Assembly: GCF_003205875.1 (NCBI RefSeq)
Contig: NZ_PUBZ01000102.1
Coordinates: 1 to 49,209, forward strand
Source of the DNA: Herpetosiphon llansteffanensis
Lineage (GTDB): Bacteria > Chloroflexota > Chloroflexia > Chloroflexales > Herpetosiphonaceae
DNA: 49,209 bases
Direction of reading: 5' to 3'
The position numbers and the translations under genes are program-made. Below the pieces are notes generated by a model, which worked only from the letters and a program-made list of their open reading frames with translations, had not been told where the DNA came from and searched no databases. Below, piece by piece: positions 43,133-49,209 of the stretch; positions within the stretch are counted from its first letter, which is position 1; each line of letters begins with the position of its first letter.

Positions 43133-44028
43133 AGCAAGCGCTGATAGCGTTCGATAGTTAAATCGATGGCTTCGACTAAGTTGTAGCTTTGCTGGGGAAC
43201 AAGCACCGTCAACCCAATTGGTAAGGTGATAATATGCGTTTGAGCCATCTGCCATAGGCTTCCATTGGCAAACCTCGCGTGCAATTGCGGTTTTTGCCAT
43301 AACAGTGCATAATCATTGAGTTTCGCGCCAAACCATTGTGCAAAGATGGTTGAATCCTGAGCGAAGAGGATTCGTTCGTAATGGCTCGAACCTTCGCGGG
43401 CTAAATACAAATACTCACGCATGAAATCAAGTCGCCAGCGATGCTCCCGATAGCGATCAAAACAACGAAATTCGCCAGTCGTGTTTGCATAATCCAGGCT
43501 AATTGCTTGGCCTGCACTAGGCAGCGCCGCATGATTATCCTTAATGCGAAGCGCCCACCCATAATACCCACCATCATAGAATAGCTCGGCTTCAATTTCA
43601 TCAGTAAGGCTTGATTGAGCCGCCTGTTGCCACGCCATGGTGTATTGTTGCCGATCAAACGTAAACGGGCCAAGCCCATTGTATACCCATGGATAGGGTC
43701 TATAGTTATTATGGAGTTGATCAAAATTGTGCCAAATAACTAACTCGTGTGTGACAGTCATATGGGTAATAATCGATGGGTTGCCGCAAACACTACAACA
43801 ACGAAGGAGTGGCAATTGATCATAACAGGCTAAATAGCCACGTTGAGAATTCAATTGCTCAAAATGGTAAGTCTGAATATTGATGTGATCGCCAGCTTTT
43901 TGATACGGGTCATGGGGATCAATCAAATATTGTTCGATGTTGGCAACATAGGTGAGTAGCGGGATTCCGTTGATAATGATTTCGATCTCGTCGGAAGGTT
44001 GGAGGTGGATGAATTCGATTGTATCCAT
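43126..44028 (-). CDS. Protein of unknown function with a CC-x-x-C motif
   Basis: 300 residues, cytoplasmic by composition, rich in Trp, Tyr and Gln. One possible metal site: LLRCCSVCGNPS at about 74-85. The rest alternates short beta strands and loops (INIQTYHFEQL, FRCFDRYREHRWRLDFMREYLYLAREG) and I do not recognise a family. Isolated gene between converging GIY-YIG and diverging 44178 genes. Confidence 0.65.
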   Translation of the reverse strand: MDTIEFIHLQPSDEIEIIINGIPLLTYVANIEQYLIDPHDPYQKAGDHINIQTYHFEQLNSQRGYLACYDQLPLLRCCSVCGNPSIITHMTVTHELVIWHNFDQLHNNYRPYPWVYNGLGPFTFDRQQYTMAWQQAAQSSLTDEIEAELFYDGGYYGWALRIKDNHAALPSAGQAISLDYANTTGEFRCFDRYREHRWRLDFMREYLYLAREGSSHYERILFAQDSTIFAQWFGAKLNDYALLWQKPQLHARFANGSLWQMAQTHIITLPIGLTVLVPQQSYNLVEAIDLTIERYQRLLQ

Positions 44029-44177
44029 GCATGTGCCCGTGGGGAAGAATCGGGCAGCCCCATAGTTGTATTGATCGCTAGTTTAGCATACCTAGCCTGA
44101 TATTGGCAAAATAAAATGTGAATTAATATTCCAAGCAAGCTGTTAATGAATCGACGTATACATTTGGAGGGAAAAGG

Positions 44178-44675
44178 ATGGAAATTAAACCGTTGCTGAT
44201 TGGTTTGGGTACTGCACAGCGACTTGGCTTGCATTTCGTTGCGCTTGATCTGCGCGAGCAATGCGTATTGGTGCGCATTCGGATCAAGGATCGTTGGCTC
44301 CAGGTTGATCATTTTGATTGTTGGTTTAATCGCGCAACCCTGAAGCGTTTTGCTGAACAGCTTAGGCCGTGGCTAACGCTCCGCACCTATGATGCGGAAT
44401 TGAACAGCGATTTTGCCTATATGGAAGTTAATAACTTTCGCTTGCAGCTCCAAGTACAGGGCAGAAGTGGCGATATTCAGGTGATCTATGCGTTAAATTC
44501 AGCTGATCATGATAGGATTGAAGCAGCTGGCAATTTTTGGTTTAATAATGATTTTTTGCTGCAATTAATTGATGACACACAACAAATTAATGCACTATTC
44601 GATCAGATCTGGAATGATCCAGCCATTTTAGCGGCCTATCCTGAGTCGTATCCTTTATTTGAGCCATTTGAATAA
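44178..44675 (+). CDS. Protein of unknown function
   Basis: 165 residues. Early strands LLIGLGTAQRLGLHFVALDL and VRIRIKDRWLQVDHFDCWF, later LQVQGRSGDIQVIYAL and FWFNNDFLLQLID. The arrangement recalls small beta-barrel immunity-like proteins (for example WapI-type), but I cannot assign a family. GGAGGG and AAAGGA precede the ATG. Ends before a strong shared terminator. Confidence 0.65.
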   Translation: MEIKPLLIGLGTAQRLGLHFVALDLREQCVLVRIRIKDRWLQVDHFDCWFNRATLKRFAEQLRPWLTLRTYDAELNSDFAYMEVNNFRLQLQVQGRSGDIQVIYALNSADHDRIEAAGNFWFNNDFLLQLIDDTQQINALFDQIWNDPAILAAYPESYPLFEPFE

Positions 44676-44684
44676 GCACGAATA

Positions 44685-44723
44685 ATTAAGCGGCTTCCAT
44701 AATTTTCATGGAAGCCGCTTAAT
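44685..44723. terminator. 16-bp bidirectional terminator
   Basis: ATTAAGCGGCTTCCAT (44685-44700) pairs perfectly with 44708-44723 around AATTTTC, between converging genes. Both ends have A/T runs of two to three bases. Confidence 0.88.
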
Positions 44724-44726
44724 CAA

Positions 44727-46001
44727 TTAATGTTGCTCGGACTGAACAGGTTGTTGCTCAATGCGCAAAATACTGGGCGATAGAAACCCAAGCATACACA
44801 CGAGCGCTGCTAGAAACCCACCTGCAATAAAGATCATACGAATGCCAATTAATTCGCTGAGCGGCCCGACAAAAATCAAGGCGATTGGCCCTGCAAGCCC
44901 AATCATGGTTGAATAGAGTGAGAGCACGCGGCCTTGCAGTTGGTTGGGCACAATTGTTTGAATGATGGCGATAATTGGCGCATTGCCGATGGTGTAGGTT
45001 ACGCCGCTGATAAACCACAGCACAACCGCAATCCAAAAAAGTGCGCCTGGAACCATCCCAGTGAAGCCAACCATGGCCGACGAAAGCGCAAACATCACCA
45101 GCACCAACACAATTCGGCGCATTGGGAACTGAATGAGGCTAATCATCACGCCACCAATCAACATTCCCAGGCCACCAATCCCTTCCATCAAGGCAACTCG
45201 CTCAACGCCGCCGCCAAATTCTTGCTGAATTAAGAGCGGGGTGAGCACGAAGCCTGGAATTAAGACCGCAACCATCAACAAGGTAACGCCATACAACAGC
45301 ACTAAGCCGCGATTGTTCATAACCATGGCGAGGCCGCTGCGAAAATCTTGCCACATGCTCACTTGCTCTGCGCTGGTTTGCATGGTTTGGGGAATTTTAT
45401 AAAACAACAATGGCGTAATTGCGAGCAGCGCCGTGACCACATCGATCATCAATGCACCTTCGAGCGAAAAGACACTCATGGCCAAGGCCCCCAGTGGCGC
45501 GGCGGCTACGCTCATCAAGCCATAGATCATCTGATTCATGCCAGCGGCGCGGGTTAGCCAAGCGGGCGGCACAAGTTGGCTGGTGCTGGCGGTCGCAGCG
45601 GGGCTTTGAAAGGCCTGCATTGTGCTGCGCAGAAACATCAAGGTATAAATATGCCAAAGCTGAATCTGCTCGGTGGCGAACAATACAATCAAAATGACCA
45701 TACTGAGTGCTGAGATGAGATCGCTGCTAATCATAATGAAGCGCCGATTCCAGCGGTCGGCGATAATGCCGCCGATTGGCCCAAAGACCGCTTGGGGCAA
45801 GAGCGCCATCATGCCTGCGATTGCGAGCGATTGGGCCGAGCCAACGGTTTGGGTGATCCACCAGATCAGCACAAATTGGGTTAGGGCGCTGCCAACCAAG
45901 GAGCTGGCTTGGCCCAGCCAAACTGCAAAAAAGCGCGGCTTCCAATTAATCTGCGACCAATCTTCGGTTGAATTGTTTGCTGTGAGCGTATCACTGCTCA
46001 T
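44727..46001 (-). CDS. MFS drug-efflux-type transporter
   Basis: 424 residues, twelve hydrophobic helices. RFFAVWLGQASSLVGSALTQ in helix 1, FGPIGGIIADRWNRR as the helix 2-3 motif A (GxxxDRxxRR), and a central cytoplasmic loop near 200. It resembles the MefA/EntS subfamily that exports macrolides and siderophores. The start overlaps the TetR gene by 11 bases and GAGGTTA lies 6 bases upstream, so repressor and pump are one operon. Confidence 0.92.
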   Translation of the reverse strand: MSSDTLTANNSTEDWSQINWKPRFFAVWLGQASSLVGSALTQFVLIWWITQTVGSAQSLAIAGMMALLPQAVFGPIGGIIADRWNRRFIMISSDLISALSMVILIVLFATEQIQLWHIYTLMFLRSTMQAFQSPAATASTSQLVPPAWLTRAAGMNQMIYGLMSVAAAPLGALAMSVFSLEGALMIDVVTALLAITPLLFYKIPQTMQTSAEQVSMWQDFRSGLAMVMNNRGLVLLYGVTLLMVAVLIPGFVLTPLLIQQEFGGGVERVALMEGIGGLGMLIGGVMISLIQFPMRRIVLVLVMFALSSAMVGFTGMVPGALFWIAVVLWFISGVTYTIGNAPIIAIIQTIVPNQLQGRVLSLYSTMIGLAGPIALIFVGPLSELIGIRMIFIAGGFLAALVCMLGFLSPSILRIEQQPVQSEQH

Positions 46002-46542
46002 AGGTTAACCTCAATAATTCGGCGTAAAGTGCCTGTTGGGTGGCTGATGGCATTGTTGGCAAGCCAATTAATTCGCTAAACCACAGTGCATCACATGCCA
46101 ATTGAATCGTTAATGAGCGCCCTAAGGCTAGGCGATCGTCGGGGGGAATGGAAATTGGTTGGGCGTAGGCTTCGCGCCAAGCCTCAAATAAACTGGGATA
46201 GATTGAGACCACCCGCCGCATGGCATGCAAGATTTGAATATCTTGGGGCGTTTGGTTGAAGCTGGCATGGATATAGGCGCGATGCCAATAGCCAACCTGT
46301 GCGCTTGAATCTTTGCTTAATTCAGCAGCCAAGCAAGCCTCCCAAGCTTGTTTGGCAAATTCCAACAAGCCATGAAATAGGGCTTCTTTGGTTGGAAAAT
46401 GATGCAGCAAGCCACCTTTGCTCACCTGTGCCGCTTTGGCAACTGCTTCAAGCGTCAGATTAGCAGCACCATCGGCCATAACCACCTCAACTGTGGCATG
46501 CAAGAGCTTGGCCTTGGTTGCTTGCGGATCTTTTTTGGTCAT
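45991..46542 (-). CDS. TetR-family repressor of the MFS pump
   Basis: 183 residues. HTH segment TLEAVAKAAQVSKGGLLHHFPTKEALF (shown in two parts in the sequence, about 33-60) is typical of TetR; the rest is a helical ligand domain including WYSELIGL-like FSELIGLPTMP. GGAGG lies 7-8 bases before ATG 46542. Its own promoter carries two operator boxes (46555-46596), so it is autoregulated and controls the pump. Confidence 0.94.
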   Translation of the reverse strand: MTKKDPQATKAKLLHATVEVVMADGAANLTLEAVAKAAQVSKGGLLHHFPTKEALFHGLLEFAKQAWEACLAAELSKDSSAQVGYWHRAYIHASFNQTPQDIQILHAMRRVVSIYPSLFEAWREAYAQPISIPPDDRLALGRSLTIQLACDALWFSELIGLPTMPSATQQALYAELLRLTYEQ

Positions 46543-46554
46543 GCAATCCTCCAA

Positions 46555-46602
46555 ACCGTCCAGTCAGACGGTAATAATACCGTCCAGTCAGACGGTTGTC
46601 AA
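46555..46602 (-). promoter_or_regulatory. TetR/MFS promoter with two identical operator boxes
   Basis: Minus strand -35 TTGACA (46602-46597), 17-base spacer, -10 TATTAT (46579-46574). The 18-bp box ACCGTCCAGTCAGACGGT occurs twice, at 46555-46572 and 46579-46596, six bases apart. Each box has the palindromic ends ACCGTC/GACGGT. One box fills the spacer between -35 and -10; the other begins just after the -10, at the transcript start. Confidence 0.88.
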
Positions 46603-46610
46603 GAGTCAAT

Positions 46611-47000
46611 GTTGTGGCGTATTTTATCCACAAAGGCTTATTTTTTTTTTCGCCACGAATTACACGAATTGCACGAATGAGTATTTTTAGCCACAGATTG
46701 GCACAGATTGCCCAGATTATTCATTCCTGTAGCCCAGAGCCAACAGCCCATAGCCAGCGTTCCTCTGCGCCTCTGCGTTAAACATCTGAGCCACGAAGCA
46801 TGAAACCACGAAGAGCGCGAAGGACGCGAAGATTAATTTTTTAGCCACAGATTCACACAGATTTTGCTGATTATGTTTCCGCTAGCCCAAAGCGCAGATC
46901 AAATAGCCTAATCGCTGACTCCTCGCCCCTGAACCCTAACCTCAACTCCTATGTTCTCTGCTCTCTGTTCTATGTTCTGTGTTCTATGCTCTTCATCCTT
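46611..47000. repeat. Gene-free gap of composite intergenic repeat words
   Basis: Holds CACGAATTACACGAATTGCACGAAT (in parts, 46654-46679), two GCCACAGATT...CACAGATT words (46690 and 46843), a GCTGTTGGCT/GGGCTA word on the opposite strand (46728-46757), CTCTGCGCCTCTGCGTTAA (46763-46781), an inverted CTTCGTG array (46791-46836), and a TCTGTTCTATGTTCTGTGTTCTATG run (46950-46990, in parts). The same words occur at 3955-4320. I see no gene. Confidence 0.75.
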
Positions 47001-47064
47001 TACGTTTGCTGGTGCTGGCGCTACACTTAAAAAGACTGATTTTGGATGTGTTTGTGAGGCTGCA

Positions 47065-47487
47065 ATGGAGCAACTGCTCACGCGGGTTGATCATCTTGGG
47101 TTGGCTGTGCACGATTTGGAGCAAGCAATTGCCAGCTATCGTGATCAATTGGCGCTTGATCAATGGGAAATTATCGAAATGCCCGAACGCCATATGCGGG
47201 TAGCGGTTGGTATGGTTGGCACGACGCTGCTCGAATTAATTGCGCCAACCAGCCCAGAAGCGGCGTTTGCCAAATTTTTGGCCGAGCGTGGCGAGGGTAT
47301 TCATCATATTGCCTACACGGTTGAGAATATTGACCATGCCTTAGAACGCTTGCAATCCCAAGGTGTGCGCTTGATTGATCGAGAAGCCCGGCCTGGAATT
47401 CATGGAACTCGGATTGCCTTTCTGCACCCCAAAGCGCTGCATGGCGTGTTAACCGAGCTGGTCGAACATCCTAAGCCCATAATCTAA
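47065..47487 (+). CDS. mce: Methylmalonyl-CoA epimerase
   Basis: Interconverts (R)- and (S)-methylmalonyl-CoA in propionate metabolism. 140 residues, VOC fold: VDHLGLAVHDLEQAI (first metal His10), MVGTTLLELIAP, GEGIHHIAYTVENIDHAL (second His), GTRIAFLHPKALHGVLTELVEH (final Glu). GAGG is 6 bases before ATG 47065; the frame extended to 46951 is only repeat sequence. The mutase is not in this window. Confidence 0.95.
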   Translation: MEQLLTRVDHLGLAVHDLEQAIASYRDQLALDQWEIIEMPERHMRVAVGMVGTTLLELIAPTSPEAAFAKFLAERGEGIHHIAYTVENIDHALERLQSQGVRLIDREARPGIHGTRIAFLHPKALHGVLTELVEHPKPII

Positions 47488-47549
47488 CGCAGTGTGCCAA
47501 CATGGTGCGTCATAATGGCCTATTTTAGCAACGAATGTTGGGCAGCTTA

Positions 47550-47558
47550 TGTTACAAT
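47550..47558 (+). promoter_or_regulatory. Putative extended -10 promoter of citrate synthase
   Basis: TGTTACAAT: TG plus TACAAT, 68 bases before the GTG start; no clear -35. Confidence 0.4.
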
Positions 47559-47626
47559 GACACACCAATCAGAATTTTTGAGGCAATGTCGCCTCAGCTT
47601 TGTTCTAAGCTTTTAGGAGGTCGCTG

Positions 47627-48910
47627 GTGACTAACAGCTTGACGATCACCGATAATCGTACTGGGAAAACTTACGAATTGCCCATCGTCGATGGCACCAT
47701 CCGCGCCCTCGACTTACGTCAGATTAAAGCCGATGCTGAAGATTTTGGGCTGATGACTCACGATCCAGGCTTCAATAACACCTCATCATGCCGTAGCGCA
47801 ATTACCTATATCGACGGCGACGCTGGGATTCTCCGCTACCGCGGCTACCCAATTGAGCAATTGGCCGATAGTAGCAGCTACCTCGAAACCGCCTACTTGA
47901 TTCTCAACGGCGAATTGCCAACCAAACCACAACTTGATGGCTGGGTGCATGAAATTACCCACCGCACCATGGTCCACGAAAATATCAAAAAGTTGATGGA
48001 TGGTTTCCACTTTGATGCCCACCCAATGGGGATGTTGATTAGCACGCTGAGCGCGATGTCAACCTTCTATCCTCAAGCAAAAAACATCAAAGACCCTGCT
48101 ACCCGCCGCTTGCAAATTGCCCGTTTGATTGCCAAAGTAACCACGATCTCGGCGTATGCCTATCGCAAACGCATGGGCTTGCCCTATGTCTACCCCGATA
48201 ACTCGCTGAGCTATACTGGCAATTTCTTGAAGATGATGTTCCAAAAGGCCGATCCATATCAACCTGATCCAATTATGGAAAAAGCCTTGGATGTCTTGTT
48301 CATTTTGCATGCCGACCACGAGCAAAACTGTGGCACGAATGCAATGCGCTCGGTTGGTAGCTCAAACGTCGATCCTTATTCGGCGATGGCTGCTGCTGCT
48401 GCTGCTTTGTATGGCCCGCTGCATGGTGGCGCAAATGAGCAAGTGCTGCGCATGTTGCAAGAAATCGGTTCCGCCAGCAATGTCTCCGATTACATCCGCC
48501 GCGTCAAGAATCGTGAAGTCTTGTTGATGGGCTTCGGCCACCGCGTCTACAAGAACTACGATCCCCGCGCTGCGATTGTGAAGAAGCTGGCCTACGATGT
48601 GTTTGAAGTCGTTGGGCGCAACCCCATGATCGACATTGCCTTGGAACTTGAAAAGATTGCGCTTGAAGATGAATATTTCGTTTCACGCAAACTTTATCCT
48701 AATGTCGATTTCTACACGGGCATTATCTACCAAGCAATGAAATTCCCTGTCGATATGTTCCCTGTATTGTTTGCCATTCCACGCACGGTGGGTTGGTTGG
48801 CCCAATGGGATGAAATGCACAACGACAAGGAAACCTCAATTGCGCGTCCCCGCCAGATCTACACTGGCTACGATGCTCGCGATTTCGTCCCAGTCGAAAA
48901 ACGCGGCTAA
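47627..48910 (+). CDS. gltA: Citrate synthase
   Basis: Condenses acetyl-CoA and oxaloacetate to citrate. 427 residues, hexameric-type length. ILRYRGYPIEQLA at the N-terminus, LHADHEQNCGTNAMRSVGSS, GPLHGGANEQVLRML (catalytic His), GFGHRVYKNYDPRA (second His) and NVDFYTGIIYQAMKFP (catalytic Asp) are all there. GTG start with GGAGG 8-9 bases upstream. Single gene with terminator. Confidence 0.97.
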   Translation: MTNSLTITDNRTGKTYELPIVDGTIRALDLRQIKADAEDFGLMTHDPGFNNTSSCRSAITYIDGDAGILRYRGYPIEQLADSSSYLETAYLILNGELPTKPQLDGWVHEITHRTMVHENIKKLMDGFHFDAHPMGMLISTLSAMSTFYPQAKNIKDPATRRLQIARLIAKVTTISAYAYRKRMGLPYVYPDNSLSYTGNFLKMMFQKADPYQPDPIMEKALDVLFILHADHEQNCGTNAMRSVGSSNVDPYSAMAAAAAALYGPLHGGANEQVLRMLQEIGSASNVSDYIRRVKNREVLLMGFGHRVYKNYDPRAAIVKKLAYDVFEVVGRNPMIDIALELEKIALEDEYFVSRKLYPNVDFYTGIIYQAMKFPVDMFPVLFAIPRTVGWLAQWDEMHNDKETSIARPRQIYTGYDARDFVPVEKRG

Positions 48911-48933
48911 ACCTCGATTGCAACGGTGATCGT

Positions 48934-48970
48934 AACGCCCGCTGGAGTTTGCTCCGGCGGGCGTTTATTT
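48934..48970 (+). terminator. Terminator of citrate synthase
   Basis: AACGCCCGCTGGAG (48934-48947) pairs with CTCCGGCGGGCGTT (48952-48965), one mismatch, then TATTT. Confidence 0.88.
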
Positions 48971-49064
48971 AAACTTGTGAGCCTTTCGGCAAAAAATGCA
49001 GGTATCGCTGGCAGATAGAATACGTCTGATGTGAGTTATCACGAACGTATTCCTTGACAAAAAA

Positions 49065-49118
49065 CGACGGAAGTCCCACGATGGAAGTGCTTACCCACCA
49101 TCAGAAGGAGTTCCGTCG
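49065..49118. repeat. Inverted repeat before the transposase-like start
   Basis: CGACGGAA (49065-49072) and TTCCGTCG (49111-49118), with an inner pair GATGG/CCATC (49080-49084; 49098-49102). The right arm touches the ATG at 49119 and the Shine-Dalgarno AGAAGGAG at 49102-49109 lies in the loop. Such structures near insertion-sequence ends can hide the ribosome site in read-through transcripts. Confidence 0.5.
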
Positions 49119-49209
49119 ATGTCCAGTATACCATTGTCTGATGTGATGACCATCCTCTCTGTCCTCGTTGATGATTGGTATCAAGCGTCACCGCATGCCA
49201 CCAGCGCAC
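49119..49209 (+). CDS. 5-prime end of a probable insertion-sequence transposase (cut by window edge)
   Basis: Thirty codons, MSSIPLSDVMTILSVLVDDWY and on, before the window ends. VLVDDWYQ resembles the start of DDE transposases I recall from Herpetosiphon (IS4/IS982-like), but so short a piece cannot be assigned to a family. AGAAGGAG lies 9 bases upstream. The sequence on its left (49040-49118) may hold the insertion-sequence end. Confidence 0.4.
   Translation, partial: MSSIPLSDVMTILSVLVDDWYQASPHATSA

Noticed and set aside
46951-47064. Extension of methylmalonyl-CoA epimerase by 38 residues
   Set aside because: The added residues come from low-complexity repeat words; ATG 47065 has GAGG upstream.

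Overview
The window is a stretch of bacterial chromosome of moderate GC with dense, mostly vertically inherited genes. Gene content (SAM-I riboswitches before metH and mtnA, a Chloroflexi-type adenosine kinase, a Tat-exported Fe/Mn superoxide dismutase, GT87 and CPBP membrane proteins, EAD-like signalling modules) and protein style fit a filamentous member of the Chloroflexota, most likely Herpetosiphon or a close relative. That assignment is an inference from protein resemblance, not from a marker gene.

Layout. 1-5 kb: metH on the minus strand behind a SAM-I riboswitch and terminator, then a repeat-rich gap. 4.4-6.6 kb: nadD-nadB operon for NAD synthesis. 6.6-8.5 kb: an AT-rich two-gene cassette, an OLD/AAA15-type ATPase overlapping a DUF3226/TOPRIM-like protein, which looks like an acquired defence module. 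8.7-13 kb: a CPBP protease-like membrane protein, then a secreted protein / OmpR regulator / sensor kinase group in which the secreted protein and the kinase sensor region share a helical domain. 13-20 kb: an acyl-CoA-dehydrogenase-fold flavoprotein, a hydrolase operon, a CBM48 protein, a double cold-shock-domain protein behind a palindromic operator, rsfS (apparently with an AUC start codon), kbl, and a GC-rich palindromic repeat block. 20-24.6 kb: a membrane STAS protein, ruvB, secreted sodA, and a GT87-type transferase. 25-29.4 kb: two AT-rich exported or membrane proteins with the same Ig-like domain (a WD40 lipoprotein and an EAD-like/TM protein) on either side of rpe and a GNAT gene. 29.6-37.8 kb: a minus-strand SAM-cycle cluster headed by a second SAM-I riboswitch (mtnA, MetE-like barrel protein, adenosine-kinase-type pfkB, ahcY, metK), interrupted by a DUF104/PIN toxin-antitoxin pair. 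37.8-46.6 kb: oxidoreductase, acetyltransferase, polyprenyl synthase, fabZ plus an orphan response regulator, a GIY-YIG protein with two unknown neighbours, and a TetR/MFS efflux pair with two operator boxes built into its promoter. 46.6-49.2 kb: a repeat-rich gap, methylmalonyl-CoA epimerase, citrate synthase, and the first 30 codons of a probable transposase cut by the window edge.

Together the metabolic genes describe methyl-group and SAM turnover: MetK makes SAM, AhcY splits SAH, the PfkB kinase removes adenosine, MtnA recycles methylthioribose-1-phosphate, and MetH remethylates homocysteine. The two riboswitches place metH and the salvage cluster under SAM control. No tRNA, rRNA or CRISPR array was seen. 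All start sites were judged by eye from Shine-Dalgarno spacing; homology statements are recollection of families, not searches.
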